From Nannochloropsis salina CCMP1776 (lineage: Eukaryota; Sar; Eustigmatophyceae; Eustigmatales; Monodopsidaceae), in NCBI GenBank assembly GCA_004565275.1, contig SDOX01000006.1:1-64000 (forward strand): a stretch of DNA of 64,000 nt, written 5' to 3'. The notes beneath the pieces are model-generated. The model was not told the origin of the DNA. It made no database searches and saw only the letters and a list, made by a program, of their open reading frames with translations. This document shows positions 21,189 to 34,100 of the stretch, piece after piece. Each line of letters opens with the position of its first letter. Position 1 is the first letter of the stretch. The translations under genes and the position numbers were made by a program.

Positions 21189-22012
21189 ACCTCTACGGTG
21201 AATTTTGGAAAATTGTGCCGAAAATTCGGTGAGTGAGTAATAAGTCAGGTGCACACTGTGGCTAATACGCCTAGCCACTGGTGATGATCAGACCTATTCT
21301 ATCGACGTAAAATGAAATGGTAATCTAAGAAATGAGGACGAAGAAGTAGTTATGGGAATGTGAGTAGGTGATCAGGGGCGGTGAACTCAAGAGAAATGGG
21401 TGAAGGCCAAGTACAAACAAACGGGTGAAATGTTTCAAATGGTGCAGTAATAGCAATACACAGTCTGTGTCCGCCTGACTCGGTATCAGTGCAAGAATTG
21501 CCAGATAGGAGAAGAGAGAAAATACTTAGAAAGGAGAGTGGACAGACTTATAGCATTATTTATAGTTAGTTTTTTGCGCACCCTAATGCGACGGTCTAGG
21601 AAAAATGGAGAAATGCTATGAAAATAAATTAAAAAAAAGTGTGATACAGTAGTATGTCGCGGGAACGAGATGAAATTATTCGAAATTGGTCGGCGAGAGG
21701 CACACAAATTCTCATGACAAGGATGTGTCTCGAGGCCTTTTCAGTAGCGCATTTAAAGAATCAATTGAAGGAAAACCCGAGTCTTCTACTTTCGCATAAC
21801 CCTGTGCGTCGATCACGGGAAATTTACGCAAGATAGAGGGGCCAGCTAGAAAAGGGACGGGGCCGGGGGGCTGTGGCCCTAGCGCATGGAATACAGTCAG
21901 AACGCTGACTGTACGCGATTTTAGTGTGTTCTTTTATTAAGGGCCCTACGACGAAAAGCCTCGCTTTCTCGCTAGTGTCCAACATGACCTCCATGCTCCC
22001 TTCACCGCCACT
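21189..22012. other. Convergent intergenic region
   Basis: About 820 bases, AT-rich in the first two thirds, between the methyltransferase and transporter 3' ends. Small open frames only. No RNA gene or repeat recognised. Confidence 0.5.
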
Positions 22013-25000
22013 TCAATCCTCTTCAGCCGCAAGACGCTTGCGCTCGATACTCTTCAAATACAAGACCGTGGGCACCATCACACCCAGGAGGGGAAAGGCG
22101 CTGCCCGCGATGTAAGGGAGGGCCCCGGGGGGCAAAGGGTGGCCAGGCTCCTTGCTCCACTCGTAGAGGATGCCGGCCACCAACGGACTGATGATGCGGG
22201 CGCACGACTGCGCCGCGTGGCTCCAGCCAAGGTTGCGGCCCTGGTGCTCGGGAGCGGAGTACCGTGAGATGAGGGAGGCAAGGGCGGTGTCGGAGATGGC
22301 GTAGCCGATGATGTGCAGGGAAAACATGGAAAAATGCCAAAGCTTGTAGCGCAGCAGGGACAGGCCGACCATACCCAGGGCGAGAAGGAGGTTGCCAAAG
22401 GCCAGCATGACATGCTTCCCCAGGCGGGCGAACAGGTTCTTGATCAGGAACACTTGCAGGAGGCCGACGGCGATGCCGTTAAGGGCGAAGACAGCCCCCA
22501 GAGCTGTCTCTCCGTACCCAAAGTTGTCCTGAGAAAACGGAAAGGAAACCGGGAGACGGAGGTGAGAAGCGGACCCGCCGGCAGTCAACCAGTGCGCTCA
22601 TGCGACCCCTTCCCCCTGCCACCTATGCCTTCTCCTTCCACCTTCCTTCTCCCCTCCCCCCCCCCCTTCCTTCGCCCCTCCCTGACACCTTTATGAACAT
22701 GGCATAGACGGTCTCCACAGAGAACGCGTACATCAACAGGAAACCGTTCAGGATCAGTAGCCGGACTGGAAAGCTGGGGATGGACCATCCGGCGTCCCTG
22801 GCCTTAGGGAGGGAGGGGGGCGAGCTGGCGAGGGAGGCAGCGCGACTCTCCTTTTTCCGAAACGTGCGATCGATCGCCACAGCGTCTTTCGTCTCCTTGA
22901 TAAAGACAAGGCCGTAGCTAAAGGCGAGGGCGGGGAGGATGGCGGCCCGCTTTAAAATCTGAGCAAAGCCAATGAGGAACCGGGAAATCCGAGGAAAGGA
23001 GAATAAACGGTCCGTTCGCAGGGTACGGTGATTCTCACGAGCATGACAGGCCTATTTCCATTTCTTTCGGGCAGCAGCTCCCCACCTAGCTCCCTTCCAC
23101 CTACCCCACGCGAATCCAAGTGGAGCCCCCGGGAACCAAGAAGTCCGAGCAGGGGCCCGGCGACAAAACCGGCGCCCATACAGGCCTAGGCAAGTGAGAA
23201 AATACAATCGTCATTTTAAGACCACCCATAAGTTCTCACCTCCTAATCATCAATTCACGGACTCTCTCCTCATCATCCTGTACACGGAAGTCCCTCCTCG
23301 CCCCTCCCGGTCAGACTCCTTTTCCCTCCCTCTTCCCCTCCCACCTGAATCCTTCCCAAGAACTTGGCGCGGCCTTCCACAGGAACTAGATCCGCCACAG
23401 CGCTCTGAGCGAGCGGCACAAAGCCTCCGAACATGCCTCCTGCGTGAAAAGGGAGGCGAGGATACAGGTTGGGCGGGCAGCCAACAGGCGATATGAGGGA
23501 AGCTTAAAGATACAGACATCACCGCGTTGATTCCCCCTTCTCCAGTCAAGCCTACTCTTACCGATGACGCGACCGATCGCAACCTGTGGCAGCGTCTTGG
23601 CGCGGGCGACGAGGGAGAGAGAGACGAAGGAGGCCATGAGGCAGCATAGCATCACCTGAGGGGCAGGAGCAGGGTGCAGGGTTAAGACCGTGTCGTTCCC
23701 AGAGCGCAGAGGAAAGTGCCGCTTCGCCCGCCTCCATCCTATCTCCGATCGATTGACGAAGCAGTCGCCTTGCCTCCCTACCCGAGCGACAGCCAGCCCT
23801 GTGCCCTACGACTCTCCTTCCCCCTCCCTCGAAACCATGCCCTCCCCTCCGCCCTTCCCCTGTCCCTACCTGTCTGCGCCCGCACCGGTCGGATATGCTG
23901 CCCATGACGATGCAGCCGATGGTTTGCGCCAGGTAATTGAAGGCGAGCACCAAACCTAGAGAGGAGGGACATTGTGTGAGAGGAGAAGGGAGGGGAAGAA
24001 GCGAGGACCCAGACCCCAGGCTTACCGAGCTGGAAGGCATTGGCGCCAAGGCTCATGATGTAGAAGGGCAAGAGAGGGCTTGCGAGACCTGAGGGGGCAG
24101 GAAGGAGGGTAAGTTTTTCCAGAAAAACGTCCCTGCTCTCGGCCTTGCCTCCCTCGTACCAGTGCCGACGGCATCCAGGAAGAAGGCGATGAAGACGGGC
24201 ACTAGTCGAGGCGGGGTGGGGATGGAAGCAAGGGCGGCCGCGGCTGAAGCGGATTCCTACGGAAGGTGAATTGCATAGACAGAGAGGGAGGGACCATCAA
24301 GCGGCATGCCAGGAACGAATACCCCTCCAGACCCCTCCTGTCTCTTAGGTGAGAAAAAATCCCATCCTCCCCAGGTCTCCTCTCCCCCTTTCCAGCCCCG
24401 CTGACTACCTCTCTTTTCTCGTACTGTCGACCTGGCACGTGCACGCGGAGACTGGTGGCTGGGAGCCATTTCTTGTTCTCTCGAAGCAGCCAAGAGCGGT
24501 CCGTGCGTCCTGGGTCGCGGCTGTTCACCTGCAGATACAGGAAAGGGTTAGCAGAGAAATCGGAGAACAGCGCGAGAAGGATGGGAAGAAGGCAGGACGG
24601 GGAGAGAAGGAGGAGAATGGGAAGGGAAGCCGGGCAAAGGGAGGCATCATGATAAGGTTGAGGGAGGGGCAGTGGCAGAGTGAACGTAAGGGCGTCGCCA
24701 AAAACCTGACAGAAGAAAGGCACTCCCCCAGGATCCTCTGTTCTCCCCCTGCTTCCTCCCATCCACGCCCTCTAGGAGTTTCCCGTCCCCCCCCCCCCCC
24801 CCCGCACCCTCACCTTGCAGTACCCTAGGTAGTTGTCGTAGTTCAGAGCGGGGTCCAGGTCCAGGTGGAGTACCCACTGAGAGCCGTGCCAGTAAAGGTG
24901 CACCACGCGCCTCTCCTCGGCAAACACGCTGAACTCCTGAGGAAGAGAGCGTCGGAAACGATGAGGCCGATGAAAATGGGGCGAATGGCAGTTTGCCGGC

Positions 25001-25643
25001 AAACAGGGATGATGGATGGATGGAGGGAGGGAGGGAGGGAGGGAGGGTGGTCACACCTGAGCCAGAGTCATCTCCTCGCTCGTCATTACTTTTTCGTAGT
25101 GCGCGCGCCCGTTATGGTCCCAGTCTGTGCGAGTGAAAACACCGTTGATCATCCCTGAAGGAGAGGGATACCAGGGCAAGAAGGGGCAGGAGGGAGAGAG
25201 GAGGGGAGGGAGGGAGAAAGGAAAGCAGGAAAGGATAAGCTAGTGTCGGAGGAGTCGCACAAGCGCGGAGGGCCGAGTAAGAAATCGACAAGTGTATCGC
25301 ATACGTACGTAAAGAGGATGGCGCGTTTTTGAAGGTCAGCGTCGAGGGCGGACCCAGATCTTCTGAAAGCGCCCCATCTTTGGGAGAGGAGGACGAGGCT
25401 GCTGGTTGGTGCTTCTTCGCTGAAAGGATGCGAGTAAGGGTCTCTCAGTCTTAGACTGTGTACATCAAGTCTTGGTCCCACCACACGCCTTAATGCATGC
25501 TCCTTGACCCTCCTACACGCGCTCTTACCGTCCGCCGCGGGAGAGGGAGACACCCTGGCCGCTCTGCTCGCTCCTCCTCTTATTCTTGCCAGGCGTGTCC
25601 CCTGTCTTCCCGCCATGGTCAAGCTTCCTACAATATCCGGCAT
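22013..25643 (-). CDS. Major facilitator superfamily transporter with an extra N-terminal domain
   Basis: Thirteen exons, complement(22013..22528, 22689..22958, 23105..23185, 23345..23439, 23562..23655, 23870..23955, 24026..24088, 24160..24256, 24409..24528, 24814..24936, 25057..25154, 25309..25419, 25529..25643), 622 residues, all phases closing. The ATG at 25643 is the least certain part. Residues about 200-622 are an MFS transporter: helix 1 FIAFFLDAVG, the loop motif A as GSISDRCGRR, and GAGFVAGPLLGLLG in helix 5. It resembles TetA/MFSD10 (TETRAN) type drug or organic-anion carriers; the substrate is unknown. A basic loop (about residues 415-450) joins the two halves. Residues about 75-195 form a separate soluble domain (NGVFTR, NGRAHYEKV, VHLYW, WLPATSLRV) like short W/Y-rich domains common in algal proteins. 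The transporter exons have no start of their own, so the fusion looks real. Confidence 0.82.
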
Positions 25644-26598
25644 AGTCGTGCTCTTTTGTCTATCCCCGTCTCTTCTTTTCCAGGCTTCACTGCGGCACCA
25701 ACTTTTACAGCCCGTGCTCGGACCATGTAAAGGCAAGGAGGTGGGGAGAGGCGACATTTCCGTCGTGATCGTCGCGCTCGTCCACAAGGAGGCTCCATGT
25801 CTGCTCCAGATCATGTTCTGAAACATGCAGAGCGCACTTATTGCCAGTAGGAGAGGGGAACGTGGGGCCGAGACGGAGGAAGACGTCATCGCTAAGTTGT
25901 TCAATCACGGGGGGGGGAATGGAGAGTGGTGTGTATAAGCCTGGTAATCCAGCGGGGGGTATAAAAGAGCTTGCACTTTCGCCTTCTTCAAATGTTTGTC
26001 CCTCTTCAGTCGTGTGCGTCCCTGTCTGTGTGATTTTTGGCGTGTTATTCTTCAATCACATCCTGGTAGCGAACCTCGCACATTCCTAGGCGGGCATGAA
26101 CAAGTTGAAATGCATCACGAAGGCAGCTCCATCCGCTCAGTCATTTGAAATTTCCAGTAATTACAACCGTAGAGCTGACAAATATACTGGCTCACATCCC
26201 GCTTCATTTCACGCGTCGGTACGCGCAGGGCGTCTCATCCTCCATATTTGGTCGTAGGTCCCTGTCTCCGGCGACTCGAGGGTCGTTCCAGCGAGTCCTG
26301 ACACACATGCAGGGGGGCCAGGCTAGCACACGAGGAGGGTCGCATGCAGGACTCTGAGGTCGGGAATGGTCAAGCGATGCACCTCTTCGTGGTGCACGAC
26401 GTGTTCGGACCAAGTCGCCGGTGGTGCTTGTGCTCGTGCTTGATCTTTTTGTCACATGCGTGGCGTTGTGAGGCAGGCTGTGGGGAGGTGAAAGTCGACG
26501 GGCCCCGACCTCGAGGGCGGCAGAGATCCCTTGAATGGTCGCATTAACGCCATTTTTTGCATATTTCAATGCACAGCCCTTGAGAGGCTCAGCGTATC
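25644..26598. promoter_or_regulatory. Divergent promoter region (transporter / UPF0301)
   Basis: About 950 bases between two genes transcribed apart. The transporter reading frame stays open upstream to about 25904, so extra N-terminal sequence is possible. Otherwise only short unconvincing frames are present and no repeat or RNA gene is seen. Confidence 0.4.
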
Positions 26599-28734
26599 AT
26601 GGTGGTGCAGTGGCATACGAACGGTCAACAACGGCTTTTGCTCCTGCTGTCCCTGCTGCTCCTCGCAAGAATAGCGCATGCCTTCCTCCTCCCTGCTCCC
26701 TCTCCTTCCCCGTCGCGCTTGGGCAGTGGGGAGGACCAAGGCGATTTCGACACTCTAGACAGTGACGACGGAAATGATCCGCCAGCTGCGCCCTCAGATA
26801 TGCTGGCGCGCATAATGCAGGTGGCGTAGAAGGCGGGCACATATTTATCCGTTTTACTCTTTACCTCTAAATCCCCTGTAGCTGTCCTTTTTTACTTTAT
26901 CCCCCCTTCTTCCCTCAACAACCCCCCCCCATGTTGCTACTAACGCGCATCGTCTCATTCGACAACCTTCACGATGACAGGGTGCCCAACAACGACGCGC
27001 CTCGTCCGGTGAAGGTGGCGACTGGGCTGTCTACTCCTCGGCACTGCGAGGTACGCCGACGCAGGGGATGACAGAAACACGACAAACACGCCTGAAGCGC
27101 GAAGCCCTGGGAAGGCTGTGGCAAGCGGCGTCTGAATAGGCATAACCCTCCCCCCTCCCACCCCGTTAACGGACAGGCGGAGTCGTGTTAGTAGCCAACC
27201 CAGCCGTCTTCCTCGCGGGGCCCCCCGCGGGGCTCGCCTCTCGCTTCCTCCTCCCCTCAGACCTCTCTCTTGGCCTCTTTTCCAGCTTTGGCGGTGCGTA
27301 GATCCGGCTTCTTTTCCTTTTGCCTGGAAGATCTCCATCTCATCCTCCTTCCGCCCTCCTCGCCTCCCTCACGACCTCTCCCCTTCCCTCCCGCCTTGCT
27401 CCTCAGGTGAGAGCCAGCAAGCCATCGACAACCTGGCCAACATCCTTCCCGTGGTTCTCCTACTAGGTTCAGGCAGTGGGGGAACGAGTGGGCTCGTCTT
27501 GAATCGGCGCACGGGCTATCTTGTAGGGGATTTGAACGTGGATTCTTCGGGTAGGACGGGGGGAGGGTGGGCGACGGGCACGGCAAGGGGACCAGGGCCT
27601 GCCAGCATGCGCTTTCTCTTCTTACCCACTCGCACTCTCTCGCCCTCTTTCTTTCTCCATTCTTCGGCTTCTCCACGGCTTTTGTCTTTGTGGCCCTGTC
27701 TCCGTCCCTCTTTCCCTCCGCCCTCCCTCCAGGGTTTAAAATCCAACCGGTCCACCTTGGCGGCACCGGTGAGAGTGACGGCATTTTTATGGTACACACG
27801 TATCCTGAATTGGAAAGGGCCACACAAGTGACGAACGATGGGCTTTTCTTCGGAGGTGGGGCGAGACCGGAGGGCGGGAGGGCGGGAGGGAGGGCGGGAG
27901 GGAGGAATACGAGAGCCATGGGGGGAGGAGGAGGGCGGCACGAGATGATAGCTGGGGAATGCGAGCTTTATTCTTTTCTTTTTCTCATTCTGTTGTTTGT
28001 AACGCACTCCTCTATTTTCTCCCTCACCCCTCAAGGTAACTACACGGCGGCGCAGGAGCTCGTCCGGGAGCAGGGGGCCTCTTCCTCCCGCTTCAAATTC
28101 TTCATCCAGCAGACGCTGTGGGCGCCGGGAGAACTCAAGCGAGAGATCGAGGTGACCTCCCCCTCGCTACCACCATCCCCGTCCGCGCCAGTGCGCCTCT
28201 TCATACCTCACGATATTACCCCCCCCCACCCCTCTCCCCCCTCCCTCCCTCCCCCCCTCCCTCTCAGGACAAGGTCTGGTATCCCGCTCAGGTAAGCAAA
28301 CCACAAACGGGAGCCAGTAAAAGACAACATCCACCATACCCCCTCGCACCCCTCTCATCCTCTCCCCCGCCACCTCCTTAGGTCTCGAAGGACGTGATCC
28401 TCAAAAACCGGGGCCGGGAGGGGCCCAAGATGGCCAAGCCCTTGTGGACCGAGGTGCTGGAGCTCATGGGCGGGTAAGCCAAGGCTGGATTCCTCTTCCC
28501 CGGCATGCCTTCCCCATACACCTCCCTCGTCTTTGGCCTGCACTGATCTTACCTACCCGAGCCTCGTATCCCTGACTTTGCCCTGTGCTGCCTCTGTCCT
28601 CTCCCCCGCTTTTCCTCCCCAACCCTCTCCCTCCCCGTCTTCGACCGCTCGATAGGTCCTTCCTGGAGATCAAGAAAGAGCTGTACGAGAACAAAGGAAG
28701 GAGATGGACGGGCGAGGGAGACGAGGAGGTCTGA
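26599..28734 (+). CDS. UPF0301/DUF179 (AlgH/YqgE-like) protein, probably plastid-targeted
   Basis: Nine exons, join(26599..26820, 26981..27050, 27177..27293, 27407..27550, 27733..27855, 28036..28151, 28268..28291, 28382..28473, 28656..28734), 328 residues. The phases close, including a 24-base exon. It begins with a signal peptide (poly-Leu core) ending AHA followed by Phe (FLLP), the heterokont bipartite plastid signal with Phe at +1. The mature protein has the DUF179 landmarks in order: DWAVYSSALR, GVVLVANPAVF, VVLLL...GTSGLVLNR, then QPVHLGGTG, DGLFFGG, RFKFFIQQTLWAPGELKREIE. The family is found in bacteria and plastids and its biochemical role is unsettled; some plant members are linked to thylakoid or stress functions. 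The first donor (GTGGCG) is weak. Confidence 0.85.
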
Positions 28735-28947
28735 GGCCGGGAGGGGAGGGCGGTGAGGAGAGAGCCGGGCGATGTATGTGTAGGGGTGGGACGGGGGGGA
28801 GGGCAAGGCATGCGTGTGCGGACTAGAATTTAACCAAACATGTAGATCACGATCAGTCGAGCGCAAGTCCTGTCCTCAAGGCAGCGGGATCTTTGTTTTA
28901 TTTTGATTTTATTCGACGACAACGCCTTTCAATAGCTATCTACAGAG

Positions 28948-30294
28948 CTATTTCCGTCCCTTCTTTCCCTTCTTTTTCTTTCGATTGCCGCGGCCCCCCC
29001 CTTCCCCGCCTTCCCCTCCCCCGGCCCCCGAGGGCGTTGCGGAGGCAGCGGCGGCGGCAGCATTCTTCTGCTGGGCAGCCTTCAGGGCCGCGGCCTCCGC
29101 CTCCAGACGGACCTTGCGGCTGCTCAGGCCGGGAATGGACTCGCCTGTGCACCGGGACAAAGAGAGAGGGGCATGACAGCGTGAGGGGATGCGACGCAGG
29201 TTTACTCCCCCCCCCCCCCGCCCGACCCGACGCCTTTGCCCTCCCGCCCCGTGTGATTCCTCACCCAGCTTCAAGAGCAGGGCCCTCCTGGAGGGGAAAT
29301 CGGGGTGGAGGGGCGCGCCTGTGATCGGGTCTTTGAGCTCCACCCGGACGCGGCCGTAGGAGAGCCAGTCCCGCGGGTACCTGGGGGGGGAGGAAGGCCC
29401 ATGCGGTCTCAGTTTTGGTGTCAGTGGGGACGGTAGGCCCACGATCAGCGCGCAGGGGGAGGAAAGCTTTGGTCAGGCTGAGCAAGCCAGGTGGGTCCTG
29501 CCAGCACCTCATCGCCTCCTGTCGCCCATCCCTTCTCCACCACTCGGCACCACCCTCATGTTCACGACATCGATGCCCGTCCCTCGCCTCCTCGTCTCCC
29601 AGGCCCTCAGCCCCACCCACCTTTTGTGCTGCTCAACAATGTGCGCGAGCTCCCACTGGGCCAGCAGGTCCGAGATATCGTGCACCGACGGGTTGGGGCA
29701 TGCCTTCTCTTTGGGTATCCGCCGGCCTTGGAATAGAGTTTTTTCTGCGTCCAGGTAATTGGGCCACACTGTCACGAAGGTCTTGAAAGGTAACGATCAG
29801 GGAGAGGAGAGAGAACTGTGTGAACAGGGAGACCTGTACAAGTTCACAAGAAACGTAATACACCCAATTTCTTCTCTAGCATTCTTGTCATCGATAATGA
29901 CAGCCATAACAACCTTGCTGTCCTCTAGCAATTTTTCTTGATCTCGAGGCCTGGAGCCGGGATAGGCGACTATGGCGTGTTGATCGTGCAGGTGCATCTG
30001 GTCGATAGTCTGTTGCAACTCTTCCTGTTCGCGTGTGCATGAATGAGCGTGTGAGTGCCGCTCACTGCATCGCAGGGCCTAGGCAGAGAGTCCTGACGTT
30101 ATGCAATTTTGGAGGTATCCCTTCAATGCGAGCTCACTCCTCTGTTGCTCCGTTGCCTGATGCCCTCCTCCCAACCTCATCCCCGCACCCCGTACTACAC
30201 TTACAGGCGTCATGCCCAGTGCCTCTGCCTGTGACACAGCTGCATTCATCGCAGCGCTGCTGATGCGCTCTTCCTCCCTTCGCTGCCGTTGCAT
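28948..30294 (-). CDS. SRP19: Signal recognition particle 19 kDa protein
   Basis: Five exons, complement(28948..29144, 29265..29380, 29621..29781, 29914..30024, 30205..30294), 224 residues. SRP19 binds the tips of helices 6 and 8 of SRP RNA and lets SRP54 join, so the particle can target ribosomes to the ER. Conserved landmarks: VWPNYLDAEKT with EGRRIP-like QGRRIPKEKA (about residues 71-91), YPRDW and GRVRVEL (about 121-135), and FPSRRALL. The C-terminal tail is Ala-rich, then Gly-rich, and ends in a Lys-rich run (KKKKGKKGRK) as in animal SRP19. The N-terminal 65 residues are longer than usual, and start choice is uncertain: ATGs at 30294 and 30249 are in one open frame that continues further upstream. 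The first intron pair includes a weak GTTGTT donor. It ends 213 bases from the UPF0301 stop. Confidence 0.87.
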
Positions 30295-31160
30295 TGTGTG
30301 TAAACTCTCCCTAGACGGCTGTGGAGTAGCGTTGTGGAAGGAGATGCACGAGTGAATACAAAGCAAGTAGACCTCCCCGTCGCCGCCATAATTTATCCCC
30401 GCATTCGAAGGCAAGGAATCATCATTCCAATAGGGCATGAGCAAAGCCTGTGCGAGGCCGCTTTCCCCGTAAATGCGGGCGGTGGGCGAGACAAGTGGAG
30501 CCGGAGCTTGCCGGCGATAGGCGAGGGCGTGGAAGAAAACGCTTTGTTCGCTTTCCTGCTGTCCTGCGGCACATTTCACGGAACGCATGACATGCCTGGC
30601 AGCTTTTTCACAGGGACGGCAAGGGCTTTATTGAAAAGTATGTGGAAAGATTGCGTGCCCAGCCATGAGTTTGGGACCGTTTGTGAAAGGCGGTGGCATC
30701 CTCTGTCACGCGGCTCAAGAGGCTCTGCCAGGCTTGTTCCTGACATGATACTGCACGGGCCCTACTTGTTGCATCGTGTGGGTGCATTCCACATTACCTC
30801 CATCGCGAAGCCTCTTGCGATATCTCTTCCGAGAGGTTGCAATGGCATGGGCTTTGAATGTCCAGTTTGTTCACAGGCGCTTTCCAGCGTTTAGGCTTGT
30901 GTCGTCCCCTCTGTTCTATAAGGGTCTGAGGCTTAATTGATAAACGTAGCATGTGCGAACACTTGCCATTAATTGGCCTACCCGCATCCCTTTTGTCGCA
31001 ATACGATTTGAAAAAGGAATAGTTGCGCTTATGTAACCTTTGGCATTGCGGAATCCGAAAGAGTTTCGAGACCTTTAAATTCCCTGAAGCACGGTCTCAT
31101 ATGCCCCCCCGCATTCGGCCGATCCTTTTTTACCCGACAGAAAGAAGCAGGAGGGACAGC
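30295..31160. promoter_or_regulatory. Divergent promoter region (SRP19 / VSR)
   Basis: About 870 bases between two genes transcribed apart. Open frames on both strands overlap here (one on the SRP19 strand is continuous with SRP19 exon 1), but none has a recognisable domain. No repeat or RNA gene seen. Confidence 0.4.
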
Positions 31161-34100
31161 ATGCTCTTCCCAAGAGGGACCCACTGTCTGTCCTGCAGAA
31201 AGCGTGGGTTTTCTATCGGACGCCTATTCTCCGTGCTGGCATTCGCCTCCTTGGCGGCGCCCTCCCTTGCCCGTCCGCGCCACCATGTGGAATACGTGCC
31301 ATCTTTGCCCATTTCGAGTGGTAACGCCGTCGTGAGCAATGCTATGGGTGTGATGGAAGGCGCTGGTGGAATCGAGGACGAAACCAGTCGACTGCAGAGT
31401 ACGTTTGATGAAGGAGGCATTCGCAGGAAGGAGGAAGAAGAGAGAGACAGCGGGCTCAGCCTAGGAAGCGGGTGCATACACGCACATGAATAGAGAATAA
31501 GGAATCTGAGGGACGCGTCGCAAGAAGTGACTCACCAATTCTCCATCCTGACCCCTCTCCGATCCCCCAGTCCAAATCCCTCGCGACCTGTTCAAACCTG
31601 ACGGCTACAACCACAAGGAAGCGCTCTTCGGGATCCCGGTCTACGGGTGCGAAGGGGGGGCGGGGGAGGGCCGGGCCAAGGGTCTAGCTCAGAGATTCAC
31701 ATTGCCATGGCGCTTGAAACGTGGTGCTCAAACCCCCCTCCCCCTTCCTCCTTCCCCCTTCCTCCTCCCCCTCCCTCCCCCCTAAACCCCTCCCCTCTCA
31801 ACAGCGGCTTCATCGCGGAGAAGCTTTACTACGCCAATACCACCAAAATGTGCTCTGCGCCCACAGCTGACGAGGTGGCGCAGTGGAAGAGTCCTTATAT
31901 CCTCATGGTGGACCGCGGGGACTGCACCTTTGTCACCAAGGTCCTGCGCCCCCCCCACGACTTTTCACCTCCCATTTCCCGCCCTCCCCTTTGTCGACTC
32001 CTGTTTCTTCTCAGCCTGATCCTCCTTCAGCTTTCGAGTTCCTATCACAAACTACTGGTGCCCGCCCCCTGCCTGTTCTCAACCCCTCCCTCTCCCTCCT
32101 CCCCCAGGTCCGGCACGCCCAGCACGCTGGGGCCTCCGGCGTACTGGTCGCGGACAACTTGTGCGTCTGCAAGGACCTCGCCTGCCACCCCGACCCTGAC
32201 ACCTCCTGCCAGGGCATTGAGCCGGTGCGTGATTGGGGGGGGGGAGGAAGGGAGGGAAAGGGAGGGGGCGAAAGGACGGCGAAGGGTGTCTGCGTGGAGT
32301 GACGGCGAGTTTCCCACACCGTGTCCCTCGGAACCCCTCAGATCATGGCCGATGACGGCAGTGGGGCGGACATTACCATCCCGTCCTTCCTCCTCTACAA
32401 GCCCGACGCGGATGCGATCAAGGAGAAGCTGCGACAAGAGTCGCTTGTGCAGGTGGAGGGCGGGAGGGGGGAGGGGAAGAGGGCGGGCGGGGAGAGGGGA
32501 GGAGGGCTGGCGGGAAGGATGGGGGAGGAGTTACAGTGGATAAGCAGCGCCTTTGTGTTGTGGTTTTCGCGCCAGATGGTTGTCCTACTACCAAAACTGT
32601 GTACATTAACCGCCTCCACCCTGTCCTCCTTTCCATACCTTCCTCCTCCCCGTTCAGGTGGAGATGACTTGGTCCCTGCCCACCCCGGACGACCGCGTCG
32701 AGTGGAGCCTGTGGACGTCGGCGAACGACTCCTCCTCCGCGGCTCTCAAGGAGGAGTTCAAGGAGGCGATGGCCGCCCTGGGCCAGCACCAGTACTTCAC
32801 TCCCTACTACCAGGTGGGGAGGAAGGAAGGGAGGGAAAGAAGGAGGGGAGGGAGGCCAGGAGGGAGGCGGAGGAATGGAGCAGAGCGCCCGGCGATCGCG
32901 AGCAGGTATTTTAACATATTTCCTCTTCTCCAATGCCCGCTGCTCTCTTTCCAAGGTCTACGACGGTGCCGCCTACAATTGCGTGAATTTCCCGGACCAC
33001 TGCGGCTCCCTCTGCACGAACCACGGCCGCTACTGCATGCCGGATCCGGACAAGGACCCCTACCACGGCTACTCGGGGAGGGACATCGTCATCGAGAACC
33101 TCCGGTGCGTGCCCCCCCCTGCCCCCTTCGCCCTTCGGTGTCTGTATGGGGGGGTCTATGCATGTCGATTGGGGTCATTTTGGCAAGTTTTTGGCTCTTC
33201 TTGTGAGGTGTAGAAGCGCCAGGAAAGGCAGTCCTCGGTTTCGTAAGCAGAGAGCCCTCCCGGCGCAGGCTCCCTCACCTGGGACGGGAGCATGTCGTCC
33301 TAGTCGTTTTTCATACATGGCTAATGCTCATAACCTTTTGCCGATTTATCGTGCGACATGGGCATGGCGTGCTCAGGCAAAAGTGTATCTGGAACCACTA
33401 CGGCGGCGAGAACACAGGAAAAGAGGAAGGGGTGGGCCTTCCCTGGTGGGGCTATGTGCGGGAGTTCACGGAGAAGTGCAGGTGAGGGAGGAGGGGGAGG
33501 CAGGTCGGACTAGAGAGGAAGAAGCGGGGACGAGGCAAAGAGACAGGAGGGAGGCAAGCAGGGAGGGGTTGATGGAAGACGCATGGCGCGATCTCGGGCT
33601 GAAGGGGAGTATGGGAGCGGCGTTCTCTTCTACAAGGTGGGAGGTCCGACCCCCTTGGGGTCCTGCAGGGCTCATTTTACCTGCTATCGGGCATTGTCTT
33701 TTTCCACTCTTCGTGCACAGCCGGAGTTCGCGCTTCACGGATCCGAACTGCATCAAGGAGGCGATGGGCGCGGCGGGCGTGGACCACAAGAAGATCGAGG
33801 CCTGCATGGAGGACGCGGGGGGGGTAAGGGGAGGAAGCGGAAAAGGAGAAGAGGACTGACCGATTGCACTGTAGAGGGTGGCTGGCGGGTTTCCTCCAAT
33901 CGGTACCGATCCAGCTTTTTTCCTCTCCCTTCTTATTTCGCAGGTGGACCAAGACAGGGAGAACCTGATTCTGCAGGCAGAGCTCTTGGAAAAACTCAAG
34001 AAGAGCATCGTCATCGTCCCCTCGGTCTACGTCAACAACGTCGTGCAGCGAGGTACGCCGAGCCCCACCTGTTCAAATCCTTGTCCTTCCTCTTTCCCCT

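Noticed and set aside
24785-24803. Long C-runs such as this one, and another near 29209
   Set aside because: They lie in introns. Their exact length may be a sequencing artefact, so no meaning is drawn.
30334-30894. 186-codon open frame on the + strand in the SRP19/VSR promoter region
   Set aside because: It starts with GTG, overlaps the SRP19 strand's open frame, and shows no domain, signal or splice support.
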